The position numbers were made by a program, and so were the translations under genes. From positions 1 to 22,319 of the forward strand of contig NZ_JBEPSM010000007.1 in the NCBI RefSeq assembly GCF_040548815.1: a DNA stretch of 22,319 nt. Direction: 5' to 3'. This document shows, one piece after another, positions 1 through 6,483 of this stretch (the first letter of the stretch is position 1; each line of letters starts with the position of its first letter). The DNA comes from Kaistia defluvii (lineage in GTDB: Bacteria > Pseudomonadota > Alphaproteobacteria > Rhizobiales > Kaistiaceae). The notes below the pieces were generated by a model. The model searched no databases. It was not told the DNA's origin and saw only the letters and a program-made list of their open reading frames with translations.

Positions 1-95
1 ATGTCGTCGACGCCGTCGCGGTGGTTCATGCCGCGATCCTGCGCATGCAGGCCATCCTGCTACCCGTGCAGACGCTGGTCTTCGGCGGCCACTGA
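1..95 (+). CDS. C-terminal end of an unidentified gene (partial)
   Basis: Reading from base 3, about 30 codons run to a TGA at 93-95. The peptide is largely hydrophobic and ends in LLPVQTLVFGGH. The gene enters from beyond the left edge, so neither start nor domain is visible. I do not recognise the family. The even hydrophobic composition is more protein-like than the other two frames here, which are arginine- and cysteine-rich. It could be a chance open stretch. Confidence 0.3.
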   Translation, partial: VVDAVAVVHAAILRMQAILLPVQTLVFGGH

Positions 96-604
96 CAAAC
101 TTTCATATTGGCTCCTGACGAAAGTGAAGCGCCGTTCGCCGTGGGAACCTGTGGCGAACGCATTGACGGCGCTTGCCGAGAAAACCCGGCTTTACTGCGG
201 CGCTGCGAAGGCGTGACGCTGGGCGACTTCAAATCTCGCGTCGCCGACATCGGCCCGCAGGCGGGCCACACCGAAGACATTTGTTCATATCTCCAGTTCT
301 TTGGATAACGGCGAGATTGTCAAATGACTGCCAACGTTGGCAGGATGAAGCGATATGGTGCGGCTTCACCGCCCCATGCTGACATTCTGAACGGCAACTG
401 GACCTCCTGGAGGCCCAACCGCAGAATTGAAACCCGGTTCGGGTATCTCAATGACATTGATCCACCCGCCAGTTCGGTTGGCGAAGCGATCTGTTCCTGA
501 AAAATTCAGAAGATTTTCGCGGATGTCGAAACAAGCCAGGATTTTCAAACCTATCGACCTAACCGTGAACGCGACCGCCTCTGTTGGAAATGCAGGAGAA
601 GGCC
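96..604. other. Gene-poor stretch before the sulfatase remnant
   Basis: About 500 bases with no convincing gene. Short open frames exist on both strands (for example one from a TTG at 108 to 308), but they lack a ribosome binding site, a recognisable motif and a protein-like composition. The stretch probably holds the sulfatase promoter and eroded sequence. Confidence 0.5.
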
Positions 605-919
605 ATGCGAATATCACGTTGGATCGCGTCAGCCGCTGTGGTTGGCGCAGGATGGCTGGCGCCGATGGTGCCGGCGATCGCCCAGGAAGCGCCGGCAGCA
701 CCGCCAAACATTCTCGTCATATTCGGTGATGATGTCGGGCAGACCAATATTAGCGCCTATGGCGAAGGCGTGGTGGGCTACCGGACGCCCAATATCGACC
801 GCCTTGCCAAGGAAGGCATGAAATTCACCGACTACTACGCGGAGAATAGCTGCCCCGCAGGACGCTCGACCTTCATCACCGGCCAAACATGTCTGCGCAC
901 CGCTGGAGCCCGACGCTAA
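605..919 (+). pseudogene. Truncated periplasmic arylsulfatase-type sulfatase
   Basis: The first 104 residues look like a sulfatase of the alkaline-phosphatase superfamily. A signal peptide of about 27 residues ends in an AIAQEA-type site. It is followed by [10 protein letters not shown], which holds the metal-binding aspartates, then a [11 protein letters not shown] block and [12 protein letters not shown]. The last carries the C-x-x-x-R motif in which the cysteine would become formylglycine. Family members usually exceed 450 residues. Here the reading frame stops about ten residues after the active-site motif, and no further sulfatase sequence was found downstream in any frame. ATG at 605 was chosen because AGGAG lies about six bases upstream and the signal peptide starts there; a TTG at 584 is also in frame. 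The metal ligands of the C-terminal half are lost, so it cannot be an active sulfatase. Confidence 0.8.
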
Positions 920-1278
920 CGTCTGACGCCAGTTTGACAAGATCACCGGTCGGAACGAACGACGGGCAGGAATGGGGTTCCGTTGGACCCAAGCGGATAT
1001 TTGACTGCGGTCGAGGCTCATAGTGGGGGCCGTATGATTGCTGTGTCTGGCCTGCTCACCCGAGTTGGTCGCTCTCTAATTCTCAAAAACGCGACTGCGC
1101 CAAAACAGTTGATCAGCGCTCCTTAGTACCTCGCCCCTAAAATGACACGCGAGTTTTACCGGCTTATCTCCCCGGCGGAACGACCCGAATGGCACTTCGA
1201 GCGCCTTCTTGAGCGGCCAGGGTGCGGTTCATGTCTTGTCTCCGGGTTGAACAATGGTGGTGTGTTGGGAAGTTGGTC
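920..1278. other. Non-coding stretch after the sulfatase remnant
   Basis: About 360 bases with no supported gene and no remaining sulfatase homology that I can see. A 22-codon minus-strand open frame (1232-1164) has a GGAGA upstream but no recognisable product. The break in the sulfatase lies at the left end of this stretch, so it may mark an old deletion or insertion boundary. Confidence 0.4.
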
Positions 1279-1350
1279 GGGCGCGTTTTGCCTTGGCAGC
1301 GCGCCCCGAACTAACGCCCGCAGGCCTCCGCAACGCCGCGGGCTTTTTTT
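1279..1350 (+). terminator. Two tandem hairpins ending in a T-run (terminator or attenuator)
   Basis: The first hairpin pairs GGGCGCG (1279-1285) with CGCGCCC (1300-1306). Nine bases later GCCCGC (1316-1321) pairs with GCGGGC (1338-1343) and is followed directly by seven Ts (1344-1350). The second is a textbook intrinsic terminator on the plus strand. Tandem hairpins of this kind also occur in attenuators. The T-run ends 108 bases before the first small peptide gene, so it could end upstream transcription or gate transcription into that gene. An ATG-initiated frame at about 1255 reads through both hairpins but is not an obvious leader peptide. Confidence 0.7.
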
Positions 1351-1458
1351 GCTCTTAGCAACAAGCAAGCTCCCTGAAGTAGCGAGTATCAGGTCCTAGA
1401 CAGAACTGTTTCGACTCTGCGACAGTGGAGACGTCAACCACACCACGGGGACATCACC

Positions 1459-1560
1459 ATGAAGAAGACCTACGAGAAGCCGACGGTCGACAAATCGGCG
1501 CTGCTGCAGAAGATCGCAGCTGCTGTGACCATCAGCGGCGAGATCATCATTGATCCCTAG
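1459..1560 (+). CDS. Putative RiPP precursor peptide 1 (33 aa)
   Basis: A 33-residue product starting MKKTYEKPTVDKSALLQKIA and ending TISGEIIIDP. GGGG lies 9 to 12 bases before the ATG. The N-terminal half matches its neighbour at 1975 at MKK-x-YE-x-P, then L-x-x-IAA at the same spacing. The tails differ completely, as expected of a conserved leader and variable core. Y-x-x-P resembles the leader signature that lasso-peptide RRE proteins bind (YxxPxLxxxG...T). The tail is too short for a threaded lasso tail, so the modification type is unknown. No cyclase, protease or RRE gene lies in the window, so maturation would need enzymes elsewhere. A hairpin follows the stop immediately. Confidence 0.65.
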   Translation: MKKTYEKPTVDKSALLQKIAAAVTISGEIIIDP

Positions 1561-1586
1561 GTCGGGACCTTTTCAATAAGGCCGAC
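1561..1586 (+). terminator. Hairpin directly after peptide gene 1
   Basis: GTCGG pairs with CCGAC and the inner CCTT pairs with AAGG around a six-base loop, with a two-base bulge. It begins one base after the stop codon. There is no T-run, so it may be an RNA-stabilising 3' structure rather than an intrinsic terminator. A second weaker hairpin (CCGCCG 1634-1639 with CGGCGG 1653-1658) is followed by a pyrimidine-rich TTCTCT. Confidence 0.45.
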
Positions 1587-1780
1587 TAACTGAAATGGGG
1601 CTATGAGCTTGCGCCCTTACAGCATGCCTGAATCCGCCGCCTGCCAACCAGCCGGCGGGTTCTCTATTTAGGCGCCAGGATCGCCCAGGTGCCAGCGAGT
1701 GACATTGACTGTCCAATCGGCTTTGAGGCCTTTTTCGGGAACCGCGCAGCTTTGCCCGCCCCCGGCCAGGTAGTTGCGGA

Positions 1781-1824
1781 GACGCGCCCGTCGGCTGTGC
1801 CGCAACAGAGCCGGCGGGCGCGTC
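1781..1824. repeat. Long inverted repeat, 16-bp stem and 12-base loop
   Basis: GACGCGCCCGTCGGCT (1781-1796) pairs with AGCCGGCGGGCGCGTC (1809-1824); the only exception is a G-T wobble. The loop is 12 bases. It sits between the two small peptide genes, 150 bases upstream of the second, with no T-run after it. It could be a palindromic intergenic element, the 3' end of an upstream transcript, or a leader structure of peptide gene 2. Confidence 0.65.
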
Positions 1825-1974
1825 GGCCACAGCCCGTCCAAATGGCTAAGCTTCCTCCCGAATTGCGGGCGTCGCGGGCTGAGATTTCCGGTGTGGTGTT
1901 GCCGGCTTGCAATCGACAGGAGACGGGTGTGGTGGCAGAGAACGCAGCGTCAACAACGCCTGAGGGGCAACATC

Positions 1975-2067
1975 ATGAAGAAGATTTACGAACGGCCGGT
2001 CCTGTCCAAGGGCGCGCAGCTGCAGCGCATCGCGGCTATTGCCTGCACGTCCAACCAGCCCTGCTAA
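1975..2067 (+). CDS. Putative RiPP precursor peptide 2 (30 aa)
   Basis: A 30-residue product starting MKKIYERPVLSKGAQLQRIA and ending ACTSNQPC. It is a paralogue of the peptide at 1459, with the same leader pattern MKK-x-YE-x-P and L-x-x-IAA at identical spacing. It fits the lasso-like YxxPxL leader slightly better because of its leucine and glycine. The tail has two cysteines six residues apart, suggesting a disulfide, thioether or other cysteine modification, but nothing in the window shows which. GGGG lies 9 to 12 bases before the ATG, and the upstream CGTCAAC resembles the same position in the other copy. This points to tandem duplication of the whole unit. A 12-bp hairpin begins 9 bases after the stop. 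Confidence 0.65.
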   Translation: MKKIYERPVLSKGAQLQRIAAIACTSNQPC

Positions 2068-2075
2068 ACAGAATC

Positions 2076-2110
2076 AGCGGCCCGCCGGCACAGCTTTGCG
2101 GCGGGCCGCT
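2076..2110 (+). terminator. Perfect 12-bp hairpin after peptide gene 2
   Basis: AGCGGCCCGCCG (2076-2087) is perfectly complementary to CGGCGGGCCGCT (2099-2110) across an 11-base loop. It starts 9 bases after the stop of the 30-residue peptide gene. The following bases are not T-rich. Position and stability suggest a transcript 3' end. Confidence 0.65.
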
Positions 2111-2228
2111 ACGATCCTAGACCCGGACCCGCACCGGCGTCGCCGCGACTGGGGGAGCAAAAATCCGGACAGCGCTCGGACCTTCCCAGCGCTCGGCCCC
2201 GAGAGGCGGAGCAATCTGGCAATCCTGA

Positions 2229-2537
2229 CTAGCCCTGAGTTTGATCTACGGCTGCCGCAAAGTTCGAGATTTGTTCAGACCAAGCAGCCATCATCGCTCG
2301 CCGGCCGGCTAGATACTGGGCGCTGTTATAGGCGCCGCGCACCTCGTTGCGCTCATCATGGGCGAGCTGGCGCTCAATCCAATCCGCCGAATAGCCCGCC
2401 TCGTTGAGCCAGGTCGACGCCACGCCGCGGAAGCCGTGGACCGTCGCTCGCCCGTGATAGCCCATCCGGTACATTCCGAAGAGCATTGTGTTGTTCGACA
2501 TGAAGCCCTCCTTGCCGGGCGATGGAAAAAGGAAATT
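2229..2537 (-). pseudogene. C-terminal remnant of a phage/island integrase
   Basis: About the last 100 residues of a tyrosine recombinase of the P4-like island type. The visible parts are MSNNTMLFGMYRMGY, then VHGFRGVASTWLNE with the catalytic H-x-x-R, then LAHDERNEVRGAYN with the second histidine and the nucleophilic tyrosine. The SAM-like core-binding domain and the first catalytic arginine are missing; homology appears to fade near 2537. A shorter frame could start at ATG 2501, which has AGGAGG upstream, but it would encode only the C-terminal part of the catalytic domain. It sits on the 3' side of the tRNA-Arg fragment at 2727, where such integrases reside after inserting into a tRNA gene. 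It is probably the relic of an earlier island. Confidence 0.8.
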
Positions 2538-2726
2538 GCTCCGTCCGGAATGGGCACGCTTCAGCGATCGGGAAGAAACGCAGGCAGCAGCCGGCCGCAC
2601 GCGCTCGCATCTCCACGGATTCGATACGAAGCAAAACCTTCCCGCACCACCACATAGCTATGTGGGACCCATATGTGGGAAGCGCGAATGGCTAGCCAAT
2701 TTTGGCAGCTAAATCTTTGAAAAGAT

Positions 2727-2778
2727 TGGTGCACCCGAAGGGATTCGAACCCCTGGCCTCTGCCTTCGGAGGGCAGAG
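2727..2778 (-). repeat. 3' part of a tRNA-Arg(CCG) gene, probable attachment site
   Basis: On the minus strand the anticodon arm CTCTGCC-CTCCGAA-GGCAGAG (anticodon CCG, arginine), the T arm with GGTTCGAATCC and the 3' end CGGGTGCACCA are intact. The D arm and the 5' acceptor strand (expected GCACCCG) are absent; upstream sequence diverges at about 2779. This is the displaced 3' tail that site-specific integration into a tRNA gene leaves. Integrase genes lie on both sides. By this logic the intact tRNA-Arg should lie at the other end of the island, to the right. I found no second copy in the window. Confidence 0.75.
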
Positions 2779-2864
2779 ATTCAGCACACCACCAAACATT
2801 TACGCACACAGTAAGCGTTGATATCATTCAATTTTGGGCAATTATTGACCATTGACGTTCACCG

Positions 2865-4076
2865 ATGTTTTCCGTACTTTTTTCGTACGCACAAAGTTGG
2901 AGCATCTGGTTGGCGATCGATTTGAGCAAGGTCGGGAGGCGGGGGGAGCTAAAGGCCCAGCGTGAACCGCATTGGCAGCGGCTCCGGACCGGAGCTTTTC
3001 TCGGTTTCCGTCCGTCGCAACGCGGTGGTCCAGGCACGTGGATTGCCCGCAGCTATGATGCCGATGCGGGCAAGTACAAAATGAGGTCGCTGGGCGACTT
3101 CGGCACGCTACCGGGAAACGAGCAGTTTGCCGCCGCAAAGAAGGAGGCCGAAGCGTTTGCGAACCAAGTCGAGTCTGGCGGCATCGCCAATGGTCACGTC
3201 AAGATCGTGACCGTGAAGGATGCATGCGCGGATTATGCAAGAACGCATGCCAACGAAGCTGACCGCCTGAAGCGCAATGTCTATAGCGACCCGATTGCTC
3301 ACGTGAGGCTCGACAAACTGCGCAAGCACCACATCGAGGCGTGGCGCGCCCGGATTGAGGCCGTGCCTGCATTGGTGAGTCGGCGCAAGGAGGGCGAAAA
3401 GGTAACGCGTGCTCGGGCCCAATCCACGGTCAACCGCGATCTTGTGCCACTCCGCGCGGCACTCTCCAAGCATCTTGCACACGGCACTCCAAACACACCC
3501 GCCGCGTGGCAAGAAGCGCTGAGGCCAATAAAGAACGCAGACCGTCAACGGACACTGTATCTCGACATTGACGAGCGCCGCAGGCTGTTGGAGAGGATAG
3601 ACGCCGAGGCACTTTCGTTCGTGAAGGCAATTGCCATGATGCCTCTTCGACCTGGAGCAATGTCGGGTCTTAGTGCCGGTGACTTCGACAAGCGCACGCG
3701 AGAATTGACTATCGGGAAGGACAAGACTGGCAAGCCGCGTCGGATTGCCGTTCCTGTCACATTGGCCGCATTCCTGGCAGAGCAAACCAAGAATAAGTCG
3801 CCGGCCGACCCCATGTTCATGCGCGGAAATGGCAAGCGTTGGACCAAGAATGATTGGAACGATCCAATTCGTCAGGCTGCAATTGGCGCCGGGCTTAGCC
3901 GTGCCGTGACAGCCTATGTATTCCGCCACTCCGTCCTAACCGACCTTGTGGACGGTGGCCTGCCGATCCTGACAGTCGCGCAGCTGAGCGACACCAGCGT
4001 GGAGATGATCGAAAGGCACTATGGACACCTGAACAAATCTGCTGCCGAGCAGGCGTTGGCAGCTCTAGCTCTGTAG
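2865..4076 (+). CDS. Tyrosine recombinase / island integrase 1
   Basis: A site-specific recombinase of about 388-403 residues. The N-terminal half has the arm- and core-binding regions. The catalytic domain shows Arg262 in MMPLRPGAMSGL, a beta-hairpin lysine near GKDKTGKPRR, Arg354 in YVFRHS, and Tyr386 in ERHYGHL. Two positions differ from the classical set: tyrosine replaces the first histidine (Y351), and LSDTS replaces LGHTS (D376). Both substitutions are, to my knowledge, common in proteobacterial island integrases. ATG 2865 is the longest start. TTG 2910, with GGAG 7 bases upstream, gives LAIDLSKVGRR as the N-terminus and looks more natural. It starts 87 bases from the tRNA-Arg fragment, so it likely catalysed insertion there and belongs to the island to its right. 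Confidence 0.9.
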   Translation: MFSVLFSYAQSWSIWLAIDLSKVGRRGELKAQREPHWQRLRTGAFLGFRPSQRGGPGTWIARSYDADAGKYKMRSLGDFGTLPGNEQFAAAKKEAEAFANQVESGGIANGHVKIVTVKDACADYARTHANEADRLKRNVYSDPIAHVRLDKLRKHHIEAWRARIEAVPALVSRRKEGEKVTRARAQSTVNRDLVPLRAALSKHLAHGTPNTPAAWQEALRPIKNADRQRTLYLDIDERRRLLERIDAEALSFVKAIAMMPLRPGAMSGLSAGDFDKRTRELTIGKDKTGKPRRIAVPVTLAAFLAEQTKNKSPADPMFMRGNGKRWTKNDWNDPIRQAAIGAGLSRAVTAYVFRHSVLTDLVDGGLPILTVAQLSDTSVEMIERHYGHLNKSAAEQALAALAL

Positions 4077-4412
4077 CCGCCGATCCCCGCCGACGAAAGC
4101 GGGAAGACGGGCTTGGCCATGACCTCGTCTCACGGAAACGCTGAATCCTCCGCTACTCGCCATTCTCTCACACCAAGATATTGAAATCGCGCGTGAATGG
4201 GCGTTGCTGACAATAGCCTCTCCATCGTTACCCACTCAATGCCATCCGCGTTTGAGTCTCGTTCCATAACGACCTTCACGTGCACCAATACCCCGGATGC
4301 TCGGGCGGCTGGACGTAGACCTCATCTCGTGCCCTGAGATTTAAGCTGGTAAGCAGCGCTTTAGCCACGAGGAAACTTCTCGCTAGGCTCTCCGAGACTC
4401 GAGGAGGCAAAC
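4077..4412. other. Intergenic region after integrase 1
   Basis: About 335 bases. A minus-strand frame reading MERDSNADGIEWVTMERLL and ending in AEDSAFP stays open for about 55 codons, but it has no ribosome binding site or relative that I know, so it is not called. The right end holds the leader of the gene at 4413 with GAGGAGG as its ribosome binding site. Confidence 0.4.
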
Positions 4413-5417
4413 ATGCAGAATGCAGCGTATAGATTCACATTTGACTTAGAAAACTTGCCGACCGGCGAATTCGTGAAGCTGTCCGATGCAATGGATCTGG
4501 CCTTCTACGGCGGCGTGCCCTCTGTCAGATATGAGGGTCCAATTCGCCTCCCCCCTGAGCTCGACAGGGAGTACGCAATCACTAACGCGGGCGAGTGGGT
4601 ATTGATCACGGATGGGGCACCGCTTCTCGGACCCAAATACGTAGATATAGCCAATCCAGGGGCCATCCTCTTCGGCATTGACGACGACTCGACCCCCGAC
4701 CTGGCACAACTCGCCGCGGCCGACGCGGCATATCAGGCGCGCCTTGAGCGCCACCAGATTCGTCTGACAAACGAGGCAGTCGTTTCACCTTCGTCCGGGG
4801 ACCGGCAAGCGGGCGCGCTTTGTGGACCAACTCCCCGCCGATTTGATTTCGCCATCATCGACGGGTTCTGGCGGGCAGAGATCGGCCGCAGACGGACCAA
4901 GTTCTTCGGCCAGTTGAACGCTGCAGCTCGAGCCGGGGACGTGCGATTTATGGGAGTGCCTGCGGACGAAGCCTGGATACTGGAGCCTAGCCTCTTCAAC
5001 TCAACGCCACAGCAAATCCCCACTGCTTACTTCGTCGAGGAACGAAGCTTCGATGAGGACAGTTGCATCCATGCCGTCGGCGAGGCCGCGCCAGAGCCGG
5101 ACTACGATGGCGCCACGGCCAGCGGCCGATACGTGTCTTATCGGGACGTGGTCGTCGAGCGGGCCTCTTACCTTCGCTTTCTGAACAACTACTATCCCGC
5201 GGTGTTGAACCCCGCGCGGGCCAACGAAAAGCTAAAGTCTCAAAATGCAATAGATCGCCTTACTCAAGAACTGCGTGAGCGCCCCGAGTTGGCGAAGGCG
5301 GAAGCCGCCAACATCGTTGGTTGGGGAGTCCGCAGTCGTCCGTTTGACGTGATTTGGAAGAAGGCACGGGAGGGGGTCAGCCTCGATGCGCGGGCTCCGC
5401 CCGGACGCAAGAAGTAA
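4413..5417 (+). CDS. Hypothetical 334-aa protein of the island
   Basis: I do not recognise this protein. It starts at an ATG with a strong GAGGAGG seven bases upstream. It has no signal peptide or membrane segment. The first 120 residues are acidic and beta-rich in appearance, with IDDDSTPD as an acidic patch. The last 70 residues look helical and basic (from KLKSQNAIDRLTQEL to PPGRKK). This tail resembles C-terminal segments of other uncharacterised island proteins and might bind nucleic acid, which is inference. It lies alone between the integrase and the overlapping five-gene unit at 5536, with gaps of 336 and 118 bases, so it may be island cargo. Confidence 0.75.
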   Translation: MQNAAYRFTFDLENLPTGEFVKLSDAMDLAFYGGVPSVRYEGPIRLPPELDREYAITNAGEWVLITDGAPLLGPKYVDIANPGAILFGIDDDSTPDLAQLAAADAAYQARLERHQIRLTNEAVVSPSSGDRQAGALCGPTPRRFDFAIIDGFWRAEIGRRRTKFFGQLNAAARAGDVRFMGVPADEAWILEPSLFNSTPQQIPTAYFVEERSFDEDSCIHAVGEAAPEPDYDGATASGRYVSYRDVVVERASYLRFLNNYYPAVLNPARANEKLKSQNAIDRLTQELRERPELAKAEAANIVGWGVRSRPFDVIWKKAREGVSLDARAPPGRKK

Positions 5418-5428
5418 TCAGCGCAGAC

Positions 5429-5456
5429 TTAATCGACGCAGAATTTTAATCGACGC
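5429..5456 (+). promoter_or_regulatory. Direct repeat TTAATCGACGC x2 upstream of the HTH gene
   Basis: The 11-base word TTAATCGACGC occurs at 5429-5439 and 5446-5456, a 17-base period. It lies about 80 bases before the excisionase-like HTH gene at 5536. Two copies in a short intergenic region suggest a binding site for that HTH protein or for a recombinase; this is inference. Confidence 0.35.
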
Positions 5457-5535
5457 GGCTATTTCCAGCTACCGCGGTCGCTCATGTCTCGGTCGTTCAG
5501 ACACATTCTTAAGTGTCGCAACGAATGGGACGACC

Positions 5536-5739
5536 ATGAACGCGAACATTTTTCGGCCGGCGGCCAACACGGTAGCGGAGGTTCTCCGCCGGGTCGGCAT
5601 CAGCCGCACGAAGTTCTATCAGGAGATCAACGCCGGTCGCCTGAAGGCCCGCAAGATCGGCAGCAAGACCGTCGTCCTGGAGACCGATCTCCAGGCCTAT
5701 CTGGACACGCTACCCTTCTACGATGGTCGCTCGGAGTAA
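5536..5739 (+). CDS. Excisionase/AlpA-like helix-turn-helix protein (67 aa)
   Basis: A small DNA-binding protein. VAEVLRRVGISRTKFYQEI forms a MerR/AlpA-type helix-turn-helix. RLKARKIGSKTVVLETDLQA forms the wing and following helix that such excisionases use to find the target column (x-x-D-L-x-A-Y-L). It begins at the ATG preceded by GGGA six bases upstream; a longer frame from 5386 lacks supporting signals. It is the first gene of a unit whose last gene is a tyrosine recombinase, so it may act as directionality factor or as repressor of the unit. The next gene begins inside its last codons (overlap 5723-5739). Confidence 0.8.
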   Translation: MNANIFRPAANTVAEVLRRVGISRTKFYQEINAGRLKARKIGSKTVVLETDLQAYLDTLPFYDGRSE

Positions 5740-5875
5740 AGCCGTGCCCTCACGGTCTCTCCCGCCCGTCCATTCCGTCCGCCCGTCGGCTGGAGAGTTG
5801 ATCCTCGCCCAGGCGGCGATGGAACGCTTCATCTCGTGCGATGACGTGATGAGGATGAAGGAAGCGATCCCGTGA
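5723..5875 (+). CDS. Small overlapping ORF, 50 aa, unknown
   Basis: A 50-residue frame starting MVARSKAVPSRSLPP and ending VMRMKEAIP. I do not recognise it. The support is positional: it starts 17 bases inside the upstream HTH gene and its TGA overlaps the GTG start of the downstream gene by four bases (GTGA at 5872-5875). It fills what would otherwise be the only gap in a run of overlapping genes. Its C-terminal half (from GELILAQAAMERF) could form a helix. Translation would depend on coupling, since its own ribosome binding site is weak. Confidence 0.5.
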   Translation: MVARSKAVPSRSLPPVHSVRPSAGELILAQAAMERFISCDDVMRMKEAIP

Positions 5876-6483
5876 TCGCCTCGCCCCGCATGCCCATCTC
5901 GGTTGTCGAGGAACTCGCCGCAGCTTCGGATCTGACCGCTGAAGAATACGGCGCTTACATGCTGCTTCGCATGCATCAGTGGCAGTATGGGGCACTCCCC
6001 ACGGATAGCGATCGGCTGTCGCGGATCGCCCATGTCGCAGCGGACAAGTGGCCTCAAGTGGCCTCGGCAATCCGGCCGCGGTTTGGACCGAACTGGCGTC
6101 ACGAGGACACCCACCGGACCCGTCAGAAGTGCGCCGCTACGCATGAGCGTTTGTCGAATGCAGGCAAGAAGGGCGGAAGCTCGAAGGGGAAGGCCAAGCC
6201 CAACGAAAGCCCCACCTTTGTCCAGGCTTCAAGCCAGGCCAAAGGCCAAGCCACAAGCCTGGCTTCGTTCGGGCTTGAGCCTGAGGTAGCCCCCCGTGAT
6301 GGCGAGGCTTCCCTTGCGACTGAGGCCAGTGACCAGCCCCCCCTTCCCGCCATTGCTGATCCCCAGGCAGCTTGCGAATGGCTACTGGAACGTGGCGTCT
6401 TTCCGGGCGACCTTGACGAACTCCAGCGGCTTCTCGTGGCAGGCAAGCTCACGCCCTCCATCCTGGCGCGTTCAGCGCTATGA
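5872..6483 (+). CDS. DUF1376 (YdaU)-like protein
   Basis: 203 residues starting at GTG, with AAGGAAG 7-8 bases upstream; ATG at residue 7 is the alternative start. Residues 8 to 80 match the DUF1376 pattern: LTAEEYGAYMLLRMHQW, then LPTDSDRLSRIAHV, then a tryptophan-centred helix, followed by an AGKKGG stretch at 97-102. DUF1376 proteins are found in phages and mobile elements next to replication genes and are often thought to help initiate replication, though their biochemistry is not settled. The C-terminal half is low-complexity linker and then a short conserved-looking tail (CEWLLERGVFPGDLDELQR). Stop and next start overlap as ATGA at 6480-6483. Confidence 0.7.
   Translation: MIASPRMPISVVEELAAASDLTAEEYGAYMLLRMHQWQYGALPTDSDRLSRIAHVAADKWPQVASAIRPRFGPNWRHEDTHRTRQKCAATHERLSNAGKKGGSSKGKAKPNESPTFVQASSQAKGQATSLASFGLEPEVAPRDGEASLATEASDQPPLPAIADPQAACEWLLERGVFPGDLDELQRLLVAGKLTPSILARSAL

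Noticed and set aside
1164..1232. 22-residue minus-strand ORF starting MNRTLAAQEG with GGAGA upstream
   Set aside because: Very short, no family, and antisense next to the tandem hairpins; a chance frame is as likely.
1459..2067. Calling the two small genes true lasso peptides
   Set aside because: The tails are too short or lack a suitable ring acceptor with a threaded tail, and no lasso cyclase or protease gene is present. Only the leader is lasso-like.
2727..2800. Complete tRNA-Arg gene
   Set aside because: The D arm and 5' acceptor strand are missing, and the upstream bases do not pair with the 3' acceptor CGGGTGC.
3108..3929. 273-codon minus-strand frame opposite integrase 1
   Set aside because: It is antisense to a clear integrase and has an odd composition rich in Cys and His; a shadow frame.
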